Positions 45,601-49,081 of a DNA stretch of 64,000 nucleotides are shown here, piece after piece. Numbering within the stretch: position 1 is the stretch's first letter; the number at the start of each line of letters is the position of its first letter. The position numbers and the translations under genes are program-made. Below the pieces are notes generated by a model. The model ran no database searches. It worked only from the letters and a program-made list of their open reading frames with translations, and had not been told where the DNA came from. Source of the DNA: Ostrinia nubilalis (Eukaryota; Arthropoda; Insecta; Lepidoptera; Crambidae); NCBI RefSeq assembly GCF_963855985.1, contig NC_087095.1, forward strand, positions 258,001-322,000. Direction: 5' to 3'.

Positions 45601-47460
45601 AATTTCTTACAAAACTTTGCGCGCAAAAAGCAAATCTAGTATGAAAATCATCAAACTTCTAATGCTTGTAACTCAGTTCAGACTGAGTTTAGAGGTATAC
45701 ATGTCATAGTAAGTTTGGTTTATTACACTATTTTGTAATAAAAAAACAAAGTTTGGTCGATGGCCGCGCGAAAAAAAAAGACGCCAATTTCCGGCATTGT
45801 TTTTTATAGCCACGATAGCCGATATAGATTATAATGTATAGCACGAGTATAAATCATCAACTTTATAGACGGTGAAGTGGTCGGACTGGCCGACTCGAGA
45901 TCCGAGGAACGCGGGTTCAAATCACACCGCCGCTCGACTGTTGTGGTGAGCCTACTCGTAACACTAACTTATTAAGCTAATATGAGGGGCTAACGGGACT
46001 ATTAATAATTTAAAAATCTTTTAAAAAAAACTCCAGCATTCATTTTATGGTGTTTTACCAAATAGCGCCTATATCTTTCAAAACAGTTACATACAGGCTA
46101 AAGCTATTTTGCAACTAAAACTTTTGTCTGATGTGCTGTTTACTGAACATTACTTGTGCTCAACACCAATGTTTCTTATTTAACCCTTTACCAGGCTCTG
46201 GTCGTCATAAAGCCCACATTAATTTGAACTTTATGCTGTGAAGATATTATGGTTGAAAACCAATTACTTTTTTTTGAGCCTGGTTAACTGAGTTAAATTT
46301 TTTTGTCCATGGACCTCTTAGGAAATCAGCACAATCTTAAGAACCTTATTACAAGACTTTGGTGGCATTTATTTATAATTGTTAAATAGATAAGGCAGTG
46401 GACCCCTGAGGGTTGCTAGAGAAAACGATAGGTGATTTTTTGCACCAACAAGCTAAATAGAAGCATTTTCTTTACCTACTTATTGGTTTTGTTAACTACA
46501 AAAGAATATGTTGAAATACCTGAGCAGCCTCCCTGACTTTGCAGTCGGTGTCCACGGCCAATATTTTGTAGAAGTGCGCCCAGCTGGGCAGAGCAGCCAC
46601 TACATCGTCAACTTTGCTGTTGTTCACCAACTCACTCAACTCTTGAAGAGCCTGAAAGTGTTTGATTTAAAAGCTCAATTATTTTTACAATAATGTGTGA
46701 GAGAACAAAGTTTTTTGCTTTAATATAACTTTTAATAAAAGGGTTTATTTACAATGTCTTATTTAAAAATCAATAGGGAAATACTAAAAAAATATTATTT
46801 AAATTACCTTTGTTTTCGTAATAGGATCTTTTTTGTTGAGTTTTTTGATGCATACTGAGAACTCCGCAGTGAGCCCTTGTTCCAAGGCAGGTGACGTGAA
46901 GGTTGGGAACAGCGGCATCATCTTCCCTCCCATGATGGACTGGTCAAATGTGACGCTGTTGAGAAGCTCAGCACTACGGCCGCTACTGGATGGCTGGACA
47001 TAACAGAATTCATTTAACTCTCAAGTTATTATTATTATTATTCTGTCTAATAGCTTCAATGGTGCGAATTTACAGCACACTGGTTTTGCCAATGTCGAGT
47101 GTTTAGAGAGACACGGTGGACAGTGTTGGAACTCTCAAGTTCCAACACGGTATATAAGGTCAATCCTTTTGAAGACACTCTGCCAAACTAATGTATAACT
47201 CTATGCGTACTGTATAAACCAGAGTAACCTCAAAACGTCTTAATGAAATACCTACACAAATAAAAATAGACTCAGGTTCAGGGCCATGTTAAAGGTATAT
47301 GACAATGAAAAAAGCGGATTTACACCATCACAGTCTACGTAGAAAACTAATTATAAAAAGATTTAAAAGCACAAATAATGTTCGCAATAAATAGTTTGCC
47401 CTGGCGACTTACCCGAGCATTGTTTTTGGTTCTCTGACTCTGTTTACTTTTACCTCCCAT
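8031..47460 (-). CDS. Ltn1: Listerin E3 ubiquitin-protein ligase, 26 coding exons
   Basis: Listerin ubiquitinates nascent chains stuck on 60S subunits (ribosome-associated quality control, with NEMF). Exons in gene order: 47413-47460, 46808-46993, 46520-46651, 43477-43611, 42752-42864, 41968-42153, 40276-40447, 38675-38741, 37928-38045, 35982-36822, 32006-32210, 31201-31424, 29590-29732, 27708-28224, 27314-27613, 26413-26615, 25596-25779, 24145-24331, 22942-23178, 22172-22310, 21062-21205, 18655-18785, 12621-12838, 11761-11893, 9515-9682, 8031-8090. All have GT/AG borders, and phases agree at every junction except 23/24. The product starts MGGKSKQSQRTKNNARPSSS, carries a long HEAT/ARM-like helical middle, then an RWD-like segment and a RING ending NCPLCRSNF. 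About 1,730 residues are visible, against roughly 1,770 for the human protein. About 25 residues before exon 24 are missing. Exons 6, 7, 11, 21 and 23 are extended by tandem arrays. Orthology is confident; the splice choice at the arrays is inferred. Confidence 0.92.
8294..8480. mobile_element. Palindromic MITE
   Basis: Starts TAAGGCCCTTTTCACACGTC and ends with its reverse complement. Inverted arms of about 70 bp surround a short centre. Lies in the last intron of Ltn1. Confidence 0.8.
8624..9441. mobile_element. 0.8-kb fold-back element with a small conserved reading frame
   Basis: Arms of roughly 300 bp (8624-8925 and about 9140-9441) are inverted copies. They start caggcctgttcatctccgcg and contain tcgaaaacaaaacacgcacg. 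A 42-bp sequence beginning ctttggttga and ending ctat flanks both sides (8582-8623 and 9442-9483). A single-arm relative is at 37276-37795 and a diverged one at 40660-41010. Two copies keep a short open frame starting MAHLQD; its function is unknown. Confidence 0.7.
9739..11054. mobile_element. TIR element containing a LINE fragment
   Basis: Ends tatagtctatccaatatagc (9739) and its reverse complement (ending 11054) are about 40-bp inverted repeats. The interior is mostly the nested LINE fragment at 10235-10915. Confidence 0.6.
10235..10915 (-). mobile_element. LINE reverse-transcriptase C-terminal fragment
   Basis: The frame 10452-10865 encodes ITLFKAYCNSLYTCSLWTNY and YNDAFRMLMGLRRYCSASGM, then AAILRKRTASLIHRV, a typical C-terminal region of a non-LTR retrotransposon ORF2. 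It is followed, on the minus strand, by an AT-rich tail with TTTTA repeats around 10345-10380. Strongly 5' truncated; clade uncertain. Confidence 0.7.
11340..11490. repeat. MITE fragment with gtggaa-ccgg end motif
   Basis: Two direct copies of an end motif (ccttggtggaatccgggcct and cttggtggaaaccggtcctt) lie at 11352 and 11467. The same motif bounds the element at 42951-43365, together with a shared ctgattggt inner segment. Confidence 0.4.
11761..18785 (-). CDS. Ltn1: Ltn1 exons 22-24 (late helical and RWD-like part)
   Basis: Exons at 18655-18785, 12621-12838 and 11761-11893. Exon 22 reads NYYTESLLPTALRLIPSELL, matching NKLLYHLFRLMPENP. Exon 23 has GWWGAAGRAGRALARLVAAF and ends LEDTE, matching the human LWWNSSEKRVFNIVDRF. 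Exon 24 reads IEDRPVELWVRLEPEFPLAL and ends MYIAYQ, clearly the human IEDIVIELIIQLPSNYPL RWD strand. Exon 23 ends in phase 0 but exon 24 needs two bases before it. A small exon (about 25 residues, the family's TREVMATY-like stretch) is therefore missing or unrecognised. Donors here are atypical: gtcagt and gtcaat. Confidence 0.82.
11961..12720 (-). repeat. 110-bp tandem array from Ltn1 exon 23 (7 copies)
   Basis: The exon end ctcggtgtcctcgagctcgg recurs at 11961, 12071, 12181, 12291, 12401, 12511 and 12621. Each unit holds the last 92 nt of exon 23, a gtcagtgggc donor and an acceptor-like cctag 18 nt further on. The lowest copy is followed by gtcaaccc instead. The unit length is not a multiple of three. 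The array occupies the place where the missing pre-RWD exon would be expected. Confidence 0.94.
13337..13548. mobile_element. 212-bp MITE family M2, copy 1
   Basis: Ends tgagggctaccgttttt and aaaacgatagccctca are inverted repeats. It contains duplicated gtggcgc/tagcgct blocks. Other copies are at 25937-26148 and 38150-38357. Confidence 0.8.
13549..15840. other. Ltn1 intron 22 interior, no gene seen
   Basis: Includes a GC-rich stretch at 13560-13770 and otherwise AT-rich DNA. No exon with listerin similarity or other credible coding sequence is visible. Confidence 0.5.
16121..16525 (-). mobile_element. RTE-clade LINE 3' fragment
   Basis: The longest RTE copy here on the minus strand. It covers the region corresponding to AMLGVSLRDRIRNEE-like through the VQQWTSFG-like terminus, with frameshifts. 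Non-functional. Confidence 0.75.
16552..16890. repeat. Helitron-like non-autonomous repeat
   Basis: Contains gactagcttttgcctgcggc near the left and ttcgcatttataatattagt near the right, a pairing I recognise from a very common lepidopteran repeat generally classed with Helitrons. Confidence 0.5.
18120..18449 (+). mobile_element. LINE ORF2 C-terminal fragment
   Basis: The open frame from about 18145 to the stop at 18447 reads LAIRREISDITYLIKVITAE and later WRASRNLNEFV, then ARRKLGDRFF-stop. The pattern fits the degenerate end of a non-LTR reverse transcriptase ORF. No start; a relic. Confidence 0.55.
18811..18990. mobile_element. MITE family M1, copy 1
   Basis: Inverted ends aagcctggtccgtgagcacg and its complement ending 18990. 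It lies 25 bp upstream (gene sense) of the Ltn1 exon 22 acceptor. Other copies are at 23918-24127 and 38077-38492. Confidence 0.82.
19790..21180 (-). repeat. 159-bp in-frame tandem array from Ltn1 exon 21 (9 copies)
   Basis: Donor positions lie at 19789, 19948, 20107, 20266, 20425, 20584, 20743, 20902 and 21061, exactly 159 bp apart. The unit is 53 codons: 43 from exon 21 and 10 from the first intron bases (YVAIPSILTR). The Ltn1 frame stays open through all nine copies to a stop at 19723. Splicing from the 21205 acceptor to either the first or the last donor gives exons of 144 or 1,416 nt with the same phase. The lowest copy has donor gtgggt where the others have gtatgt. Confidence 0.94.
21062..21205 (-). 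CDS. Ltn1: Ltn1 exon 21, intact copy
   Basis: 144-nt exon reading AGVDSCEMVAGSDAHALALG and ending GDLTHHYIQHYR, the counterpart of the human [20 protein letters not shown]...YSMYLRK block. The acceptor is ttatgtttag and the first donor gtatgt at 21061. It is the highest-coordinate unit of a nine-copy array and has distinct silent differences (taatgc, tccgaccctgcc) from the other copies. Confidence 0.87.
21252..21796. mobile_element. 545-bp TIR element in Ltn1 intron 20
   Basis: Ends ttaggctgagttgcaccacc and gatgcaactcagtcttaa are inverted. Further inside, acccgtggtccccccaacat and its complement, and a caccgcactaagtggcaaac pair, extend the arms. No coding capacity. Confidence 0.75.
22172..24331 (-). 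CDS. Ltn1: Ltn1 exons 18-20
   Basis: Exons at 24145-24331, 22942-23178 and 22172-22310 encode residues about 1259-1446. Exon 18 reads VAMLSLATFRLYSFVEQFIG and LLAEWRDVFAPALNTQLYTI, aligned with the human SEWKEFF block. Exon 19 ends HPAYHCLAYRLLVAIVKPMA, matching PVQIAVYHMLYKLMPEL. Exon 20 reads ADQLAIWSAEGTEEGEDRER. The exon 18 acceptor region is duplicated beyond a SINE insertion (24889-24949). Confidence 0.88.
22531..22844. mobile_element. 314-bp MITE in Ltn1 intron 19
   Basis: Ends taagtctacgggcacgaaac and gccacttttatacccgtaga (then ctta) are imperfect inverted repeats, followed inward by a shared gcgacggc/gccgtcgc and gagcgatg/catcgctc pairing. Confidence 0.65.
23799..23885 (-). mobile_element. 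Short RTE-clade 3' fragment
   Basis: About 85 bp matching the terminal RTE segment (ccaaatgacctccactgctg), truncated by deletion. Confidence 0.65.
23918..24127. mobile_element. MITE family M1, copy 2
   Basis: The same ends and ttatcgctcgcgcgtaatta inner block as the other copies. It ends 17 bp from the Ltn1 exon 18 donor at 24144. Confidence 0.8.
24354..24886 (-). mobile_element. tRNA-headed SINE split by a palindromic MITE, flanked by ~60-bp direct repeats
   Basis: On the minus strand the head (24788-24880) carries an A-box-like ttggtgtagtggttc and a B-box-like gggttcgattccc. The body ends in atatccgttaagctagcacc and a TTTAT tail, shared with the SINE at 30343-30610. A 264-bp TIR element (24479-24742) interrupts it, flanked by TATA on both sides. 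Outside the SINE, 24293-24353 and 24889-24949 are direct repeats containing the start of Ltn1 exon 18. Confidence 0.78.
24479..24742. mobile_element. 264-bp TIR MITE nested in the SINE
   Basis: Ends CAGGGTGTTAGGTAAATGGG and complement. Arms of roughly 120 bp are near-perfect inverts, and TATA lies on each side. It is a short relative of the 2.1-kb element at 5838-7923. Confidence 0.85.
24889..24949 (-). pseudogene. Duplicated start of Ltn1 exon 18
   Basis: Matches 24293-24353 at nearly every base. It includes the acceptor tttccag and the codons for VAMLSLAT, with a few changes (ggcacgtc for ggaacgtc). It sits upstream of the real exon in gene sense and lacks the rest of the exon, so its acceptor is a possible decoy. 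Confidence 0.8.
25046..25178. repeat. Short inverted-repeat MITE
   Basis: Sequence near ttataccccattttcaccc-like left end pairs with gatggtgaaaacgggcatta at the right. The arms are imperfect and about 50 bp long. Confidence 0.5.
25231..25295. repeat. Perfect hairpin
   Basis: Arms of about 28 bp (aaaaaaagcacttttacacg and tcccagta, then complement) separated by a seven-base loop. Confidence 0.85.
25596..28224 (-). CDS. Ltn1: Ltn1 exons 14-17
   Basis: Exons at 27708-28224, 27314-27613, 26413-26615 and 25596-25779 encode residues about 857-1258. Exon 14 includes an acidic run (HEEEEDEDEEPKQNE) after FLFRAIFLRTMLLHRG. Exon 15 reads WVHHTLIQETKSKMDAIFDA and FHSLQ. Exon 16 reads ANTKWSSDSLARAQCAFAVM, and exon 17 reads SRDGWTAPPHHWDFATVTLC. 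All donors are gtaag, gtact, gtgag or gtacg, and phases agree. Helical composition fits the listerin HEAT/ARM middle. Confidence 0.87.
25937..26148. mobile_element. MITE family M2, copy 2, with 6-bp TSD
   Basis: Intact 212-bp copy. TTCTAA stands directly before (25931-25936) and after (26149-26154), a six-base target duplication. Confidence 0.83.
26665..26960 (+). mobile_element. RTE-clade LINE 3' fragment with (GAA)n tail
   Basis: The best-preserved RTE end in the window. It encodes RRIAKIKWQWAGHIARRDDG and RWTDDLV, and its frame ends QQWTSFG-like before a GAAGAAGAAG tail (26943-26959), the microsatellite tail typical of RTE retrotransposition. 5' truncated. Confidence 0.85.
28587..28844. 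mobile_element. Fold-back MITE
   Basis: Arms of about 115 bp, beginning cagagtaaatacaaatgagt and containing tttgtatgtgagcgcgcc, are inverted copies with a short centre near 28710. Confidence 0.78.
28845..29045 (+). mobile_element. LINE ORF2 3' fragment
   Basis: Reads RNYLRLHVDACTTNNYGRNS and ends NKEFFGDTT-stop at 29042, resembling the C-terminus of a CR1/Jockey-like ORF2. 5' truncated, next to the fold-back MITE. Confidence 0.55.
29297..29577 (+). mobile_element. LINE 3' end with poly(A)
   Basis: Encodes FSRNFLPRTTKLWNGLSSAV then FKRRAYLYLKG, the common lepidopteran LINE C-terminus (FLPRT-x-x-LWN). A 3' UTR (atcaggtgatccgtctgctc) and an A-tail at 29563-29577 follow. It ends 13 bases before the Ltn1 exon 13 donor. 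Confidence 0.75.
29590..32210 (-). CDS. Ltn1: Ltn1 exons 11-13
   Basis: Exons at 32006-32210, 31201-31424 and 29590-29732 encode residues about 667-857. Exon 11 is placed by the acceptor gttgtccgtag and by phase; it reads GALEWCVSAA and LALTRRLLRRRCAAARSLLL. Exon 12 reads MLIGDETASKIAEVVSGALR. Exon 13 reads VESWLEVRGAAHDGLAALPR, resembling the listerin NTWLSG region. Exons 11 and 13 are extremely GC-rich. The 5' edge of exon 11 is the least certain splice site in the gene. Confidence 0.78.
29785..30342. repeat. Helitron-like and related dispersed repeats
   Basis: Two common lepidopteran repeat signatures: acgcacagcccaaacaactg at 29790, and a block ending gccgggtcagctagt at 30327. Between them is a TA microsatellite (30122-30150). 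Class assignment rests on the end motif only. Confidence 0.45.
30343..30610 (-). mobile_element. tRNA-headed SINE
   Basis: Minus-strand head (30541-30608) with a B-box-like gggttcgattcccgc and an A-box-like tttggtgtagtggttc. The body ends atatccgttgtctagtaccc and a TTATTA tail. Same family as the SINE at 24354-24886. Confidence 0.78.
31685..31760 (-). repeat. tRNA-like SINE head
   Basis: The minus strand shares gcagtcgcccggcaagcg and aaggtcgtgg with the better-folded copy at 43193-43265, but lacks intact stems. A relic. Confidence 0.55.
31795..32105 (-). repeat. 146-bp duplication of the Ltn1 exon 11 3' end and donor
   Basis: The string gctactcaccgccagcgggc occurs at 31851 and 31997, 146 bp apart, and the whole unit is repeated almost perfectly. 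As in the other arrays, the unit contains the exon 3' end, its gtgagtagcg donor and downstream intron, with the intact exon at the high-coordinate end. Confidence 0.9.
32229..35258 (-). mobile_element. 5'-truncated CR1/Jockey-like LINE with intact RT ORF
   Basis: An uninterrupted frame (32473-35145, open further to about 35258) encodes the end of an AP endonuclease (WLTPDIYDNEF at the truncation, then LLIGDFNMG). A reverse transcriptase follows (RPISILSAMSKLFESLI, DFSSAFDKVDH, FADDMKIY) with a C-terminal region FLYKLLNG, LFHIPL, LNRLCATYN. There is no RNase H domain. The 3' UTR ends in a TAAA tail (32229-32252). Lack of stops or frameshifts suggests a recent insertion into Ltn1 intron 10. The first half of the endonuclease and ORF1 are missing, so it is not autonomous. 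Confidence 0.85.
35291..35590 (+). mobile_element. 300-bp LINE 3' end with 13-bp TSD
   Basis: Encodes KWNWIGHALRRDPDHIPKQA, then LDWNPQGKRKRGRPRQTWRR and WRTVVDALCPI-stop, the C-terminus of an RTE-like ORF. The 13-mer gggaccattacac occurs directly before (35278-35290) and after (35591-35603), and the tail has aagtc repeats. A clear target-primed insertion. Confidence 0.85.
35765..35925 (-). repeat. Probable LINE/SINE 3' tail ending in a GATTTT-type repeat
   Basis: The minus strand ends with gaaattttgattttgattc, a tail common in lepidopteran retroelements. A similar tail occurs at 36885-36985. Confidence 0.4.
35982..38741 (-). CDS. Ltn1: Ltn1 exons 8-10
   Basis: Exons at 38675-38741, 37928-38045 and 35982-36822 encode residues about 325-666. 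Exon 8 reads DWHKWLDRKDLLIKRILEML. Exon 9 is GC-rich and reads LSDMLLPLLAHLPPDLLTRD. Exon 10 is the largest exon (841 nt) and is AT-rich; it is helical, with SECLRYLSIQQNDYVLEVV near its start, and is presumably HEAT-like. Phases 1, 2 and 0 connect cleanly across the three introns. Two MITE families nested in each other lie just upstream of the exon 9 acceptor (38077-38492). Confidence 0.87.
37276..37795. repeat. Single-arm copy of the 8624-9441 element
   Basis: Shares the end (gacctgttcatctccgcgag), the MAHLQD-type short frame (37323 onward) and the central region of the fold-back element, but has only one arm. Confidence 0.7.
38077..38492. mobile_element. MITE M1 copy 3, split by MITE M2 copy 3
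   Basis: M1 ends lie at 38077 and 38492. M2 (38150-38357) interrupts the M1 block ttatcgctcgcgcgtaat / attatattgctg. M2 lacks the last few bases of its right end. The M1 start is 32 bp upstream (gene sense) of the Ltn1 exon 9 acceptor. Confidence 0.8.
39087..40275 (-). repeat. 164-bp tandem array from the 3' part of Ltn1 exon 7 (7 extra copies)
   Basis: Exon-end donors lie at 39127, 39291, 39455, 39619, 39783, 39947, 40111 and the genuine 40275, all 164 bp apart. Each extra unit contains 63 nt of exon 7 (RQPIVAHQLWGCLLALMYSVP), its donor, and intron sequence related to 38868-38925. Immediately before the exon piece each unit has ctaagcag, an acceptor-like site that would create a 66-nt, phase 0-0 mini-exon. 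The copies are nearly identical. Confidence 0.93.
40276..40447 (-). CDS. Ltn1: Ltn1 exon 7, intact copy
   Basis: 172-nt exon continuing QVR|AAWFGAMSSVIERFGDSLG and ending HQLWGCLLALMYSVP, aligned with the listerin VPQIRSAYFELVSAL...ALWEAVLYTL region. The acceptor is ccctcgcag and the donor gtacat. It lies at the high-coordinate end of a tandem array made from its own 3' part. Confidence 0.87.
40480..40656. mobile_element. Short TIR MITE in Ltn1 intron 6
   Basis: Ends ttatcacactgcaccgcgct and complement (ggtgcagtgtgataa). A diverged single end appears at 58497-58530. Confidence 0.6.
41057..42165 (-). repeat. 208-bp tandem array built from Ltn1 exon 6 (5 full copies + partial)
   Basis: The phrase ggtacttccagaaggcgggc recurs at 41161, 41369, 41577, 41785 and 41993, exactly 208 bp apart, with no differences seen by eye between the copies. 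Each unit holds the exon 6 body, its donor gtgcgtc, about 23 bases of intron and an acceptor-like ctccag. The intron remnant is too short to splice. Because 208 is not a multiple of three, read-through would shift frame at each copy, though no stop is met for many copies. A further partial copy ends at 41065. The upstream edge is itself duplicated: 42105-42245 resembles 42246-42385. Confidence 0.93.
41968..42153 (-). CDS. Ltn1: Ltn1 exon 6, first full copy of a duplicated exon
   Basis: 186-nt exon reading IESAEERSLQQQRLVASSLQ and ending FWKYPTHAAPQVR, matching the listerin NKFWKYGKHSVPQIR block. The acceptor is ttatgcctcag and the donor is AG before gtgcgtc; this donor choice is set by phase with exon 7 (AG+G = Arg). 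Only this copy has the acceptor that gives the right frame. The four downstream copies have a one-base-shorter 5' edge (gatcgagagcccgag instead of gatcgaaagcgccgag). Confidence 0.85.
42752..47460 (-). CDS. Ltn1: Ltn1 exons 1-5 (N-terminal domain)
   Basis: These exons encode residues 1 to about 204, the N-terminal domain that contacts NEMF and the 60S sarcin-ricin loop region in characterised listerins. Landmarks are MGGK at the start and FSVCIKKLNKKDPITKTK in exon 2. Exon 3 has ALQELSELVNN and VREAAQ, and exon 5 has FPENKLPEVISFCKAEVIAH, matching the family's FEAAFP...AIAFCKDEI segment. Exons 1, 2, 3 and 5 are AT-rich while exon 4 (43477-43611) is very GC-rich. The upstream flank 47461-47660 is the presumed promoter; no TATA box is obvious. 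Confidence 0.88.
42951..43365. mobile_element. Inverted-repeat element enclosing a tRNA-like sequence
   Basis: Outer parts (aaggcccggttccaaggcgg at 42951; complement ending near 43365) and inner parts (gaaaattataaataacttga at 43075; complement at about 43276) are inverted. A 73-nt tRNA-like sequence (43193-43265) lies near the middle. Confidence 0.6.
43193..43265 (+). tRNA. tRNA-Ala(GGC)-like sequence, probably a SINE head
   Basis: 73 nt fold into a cloverleaf. The acceptor stem is gtctaag/cttaggc, the D stem gctc/gagc and the T stem gtggg/cccgc with loop ttcaatt. The anticodon loop ccggcaa would give anticodon GGC, but position 33 is C instead of U and the top anticodon-stem pair is mismatched. 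Animal genomes normally lack GGC alanine tRNAs, and a relative is at 31685. I treat it as a retroposed tRNA-derived element, not a working gene. Confidence 0.4.
43661..45786. mobile_element. 2.1-kb TIR element with an internal 391-bp palindrome
   Basis: Ends TGGCGTC(T)n cgcgcggccatcgaccaaac (43661) and complement (ending 45786) are about 45-bp inverted repeats. Inside are the common lepidopteran string gggttccgtacctcaaaagg (43708) and acggaaccctcggtgcgcga (45300). Near the right end, 45349-45739 is a palindrome with arms of about 150 bp starting attacaaaatagtgtaataa. No coding sequence. It lies in Ltn1 intron 3. Confidence 0.7.
45870..46020 (+). repeat. Probable tRNA-headed SINE
   Basis: Contains an A-box-like ggtgaagtggtcggac and a B-box-like gcgggttcaaatcacac, followed by a short body and an A-rich end. 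Confidence 0.5.
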
Positions 47461-47960
47461 ATTTTTGTCTTATAGAGTCACACTTTAGAATTTGCATTCA
47501 GAAGTCCACATCAAAAACAAATGATTAAACAAAGAGGTATTTAATTAAATGTAATAAAAACAATTTCAAGAAACTGATTTCTTCTGTGATTTTGACAACG
47601 TTGACAAATGTCACAATCAGAATCGGAACACGTCAAAATAAAATATTATCGGTCCGATTTGTCCGCATCGTATACCTACTAAAATACTATTATACCTACG
47701 GAGTTTATTTCAAGTTACAAAAAAATATTTGAAATCGCACTTGACCACCTCCAATAACGATATACCTTAATTTTAATTAATTATTCATGTTGATGTAGGA
47801 TTTTTTCTAGTTTTATCCGCCATTAGTATTGGTTAGATCTACAAGGTGATACAAGTGCGACACGAGTAGAAATTTAATGAGGGCACCACTCTCGTTCACA
47901 TAGCAACCCTGATAGCGCAACTAGATTGGTCTTGATGCTTGTTCTTTTTAGTACTTATTT

Positions 47961-48392
47961 AGGGCCATTCGTTTATTACGTATATAAGACTATTTTCGCT
48001 AGTTTTTTACCCTCTCCGCCCCTACTATAAGAAAAATTAAGAATAGGCCGACCGCCGCCCCCCCCCCCCCCCCCTGTTTAATATTTATTACGTAAGAATC
48101 AAAAGGAAAAGATTTCATTATTAGTTAGGTTAGCACGTTTGACGACTAGTACACACTCGGGAGGCGCAGTGTGGGTAGCGCGGGTCCTTTGCCGTGGAAA
48201 TGGAAATCGTTTACCTTGGCACTCGCGCGGTTGCCCACGCTTTTTCATTCAAAGTATATTTTTTGTAATCTTACGTAAGAACTATCGAGACTTCCTCGCA
48301 CCCACATTCCTAATAAGAAAAAATAAGACAATAATATTATGGTCGACTCCCTTCTTCCCTAAATCGTCTTACGTAATAAATGAATGGCCCCT
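47961..48392. mobile_element. 430-bp MITE with GGGCCATTC ends and a poly-C run
   Basis: agggccattcgtttattacg at 47961 and its near complement cgtaataaatgaatggcccc (48371-48391) are inverted. The interior contains a run of about 18 C (48057-48074). Upstream of Ltn1. Confidence 0.65.
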
Positions 48393-48483
48393 TTTATTAT
48401 TATTATGACTGTTATTTTAATTCAGTAGTATACCTACAGGATGTTAGGTAAATGGGTTTATAAGCCGACACTAACACATATAA

Positions 48484-48800
48484 CTTTAAAAAAAAAAACC
48501 GACTTCAAATGTGTGAACACAAATAATACCTATTCAACAAAAAAATAATCGTTCAAATTGGTTCATAATCACTATATAATGCGTATAAAAAAGTTCATCC
48601 CCAATTTTCCACCCTTGGGGGTTGTTTTTTTTATTATTAAATTTAAATGGGACCACCCTTGAGGTATTACCTATACGCCGAAAAAATATTTGTTCAAATC
48701 GGTTCATAATTGGCGGAGTTATCGCGTAACAAACATAGAAAAAAAAAAACATACGGGTCGAATTGAGAACCTCCTCCTTTTTTTGAAGTCGGTTGAAAAT
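48484..48800. repeat. Repeat bounded by ccgacttcaaa inverted ends
   Basis: aaaaaaccgacttcaaatg on the left and tttttttgaagtcggttgaa on the right are inverted. A fragment is at 38525-38590. Adjacent at 48436-48480 is a partial end of the CAGGGTGTTAGG family. Confidence 0.55.
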
Positions 48801-49081
48801 ATGTTCTTCTTCTTCTTCTTTTTTTATGGCAACGGCTTGGTTTTGAGAACCATGATTTCGCCAATGTCACGTAAACAGTTTTGACAAAGTAACAGGGTTT
48901 ACAAAAAACAAAAATATTTAACGTTTCTAATAATAAGCAAAATTATTATTTGTGTACCTATAACAAAAAAGACAACACAAATTGAGACACCACAAATAGA
49001 TACATAACATAGAAATTAAAATGTAAGGAAGGGGGTAGGTGGGACTAAAGATTGGGAGAGGAAAGAAAAAAATTCGGTTAC

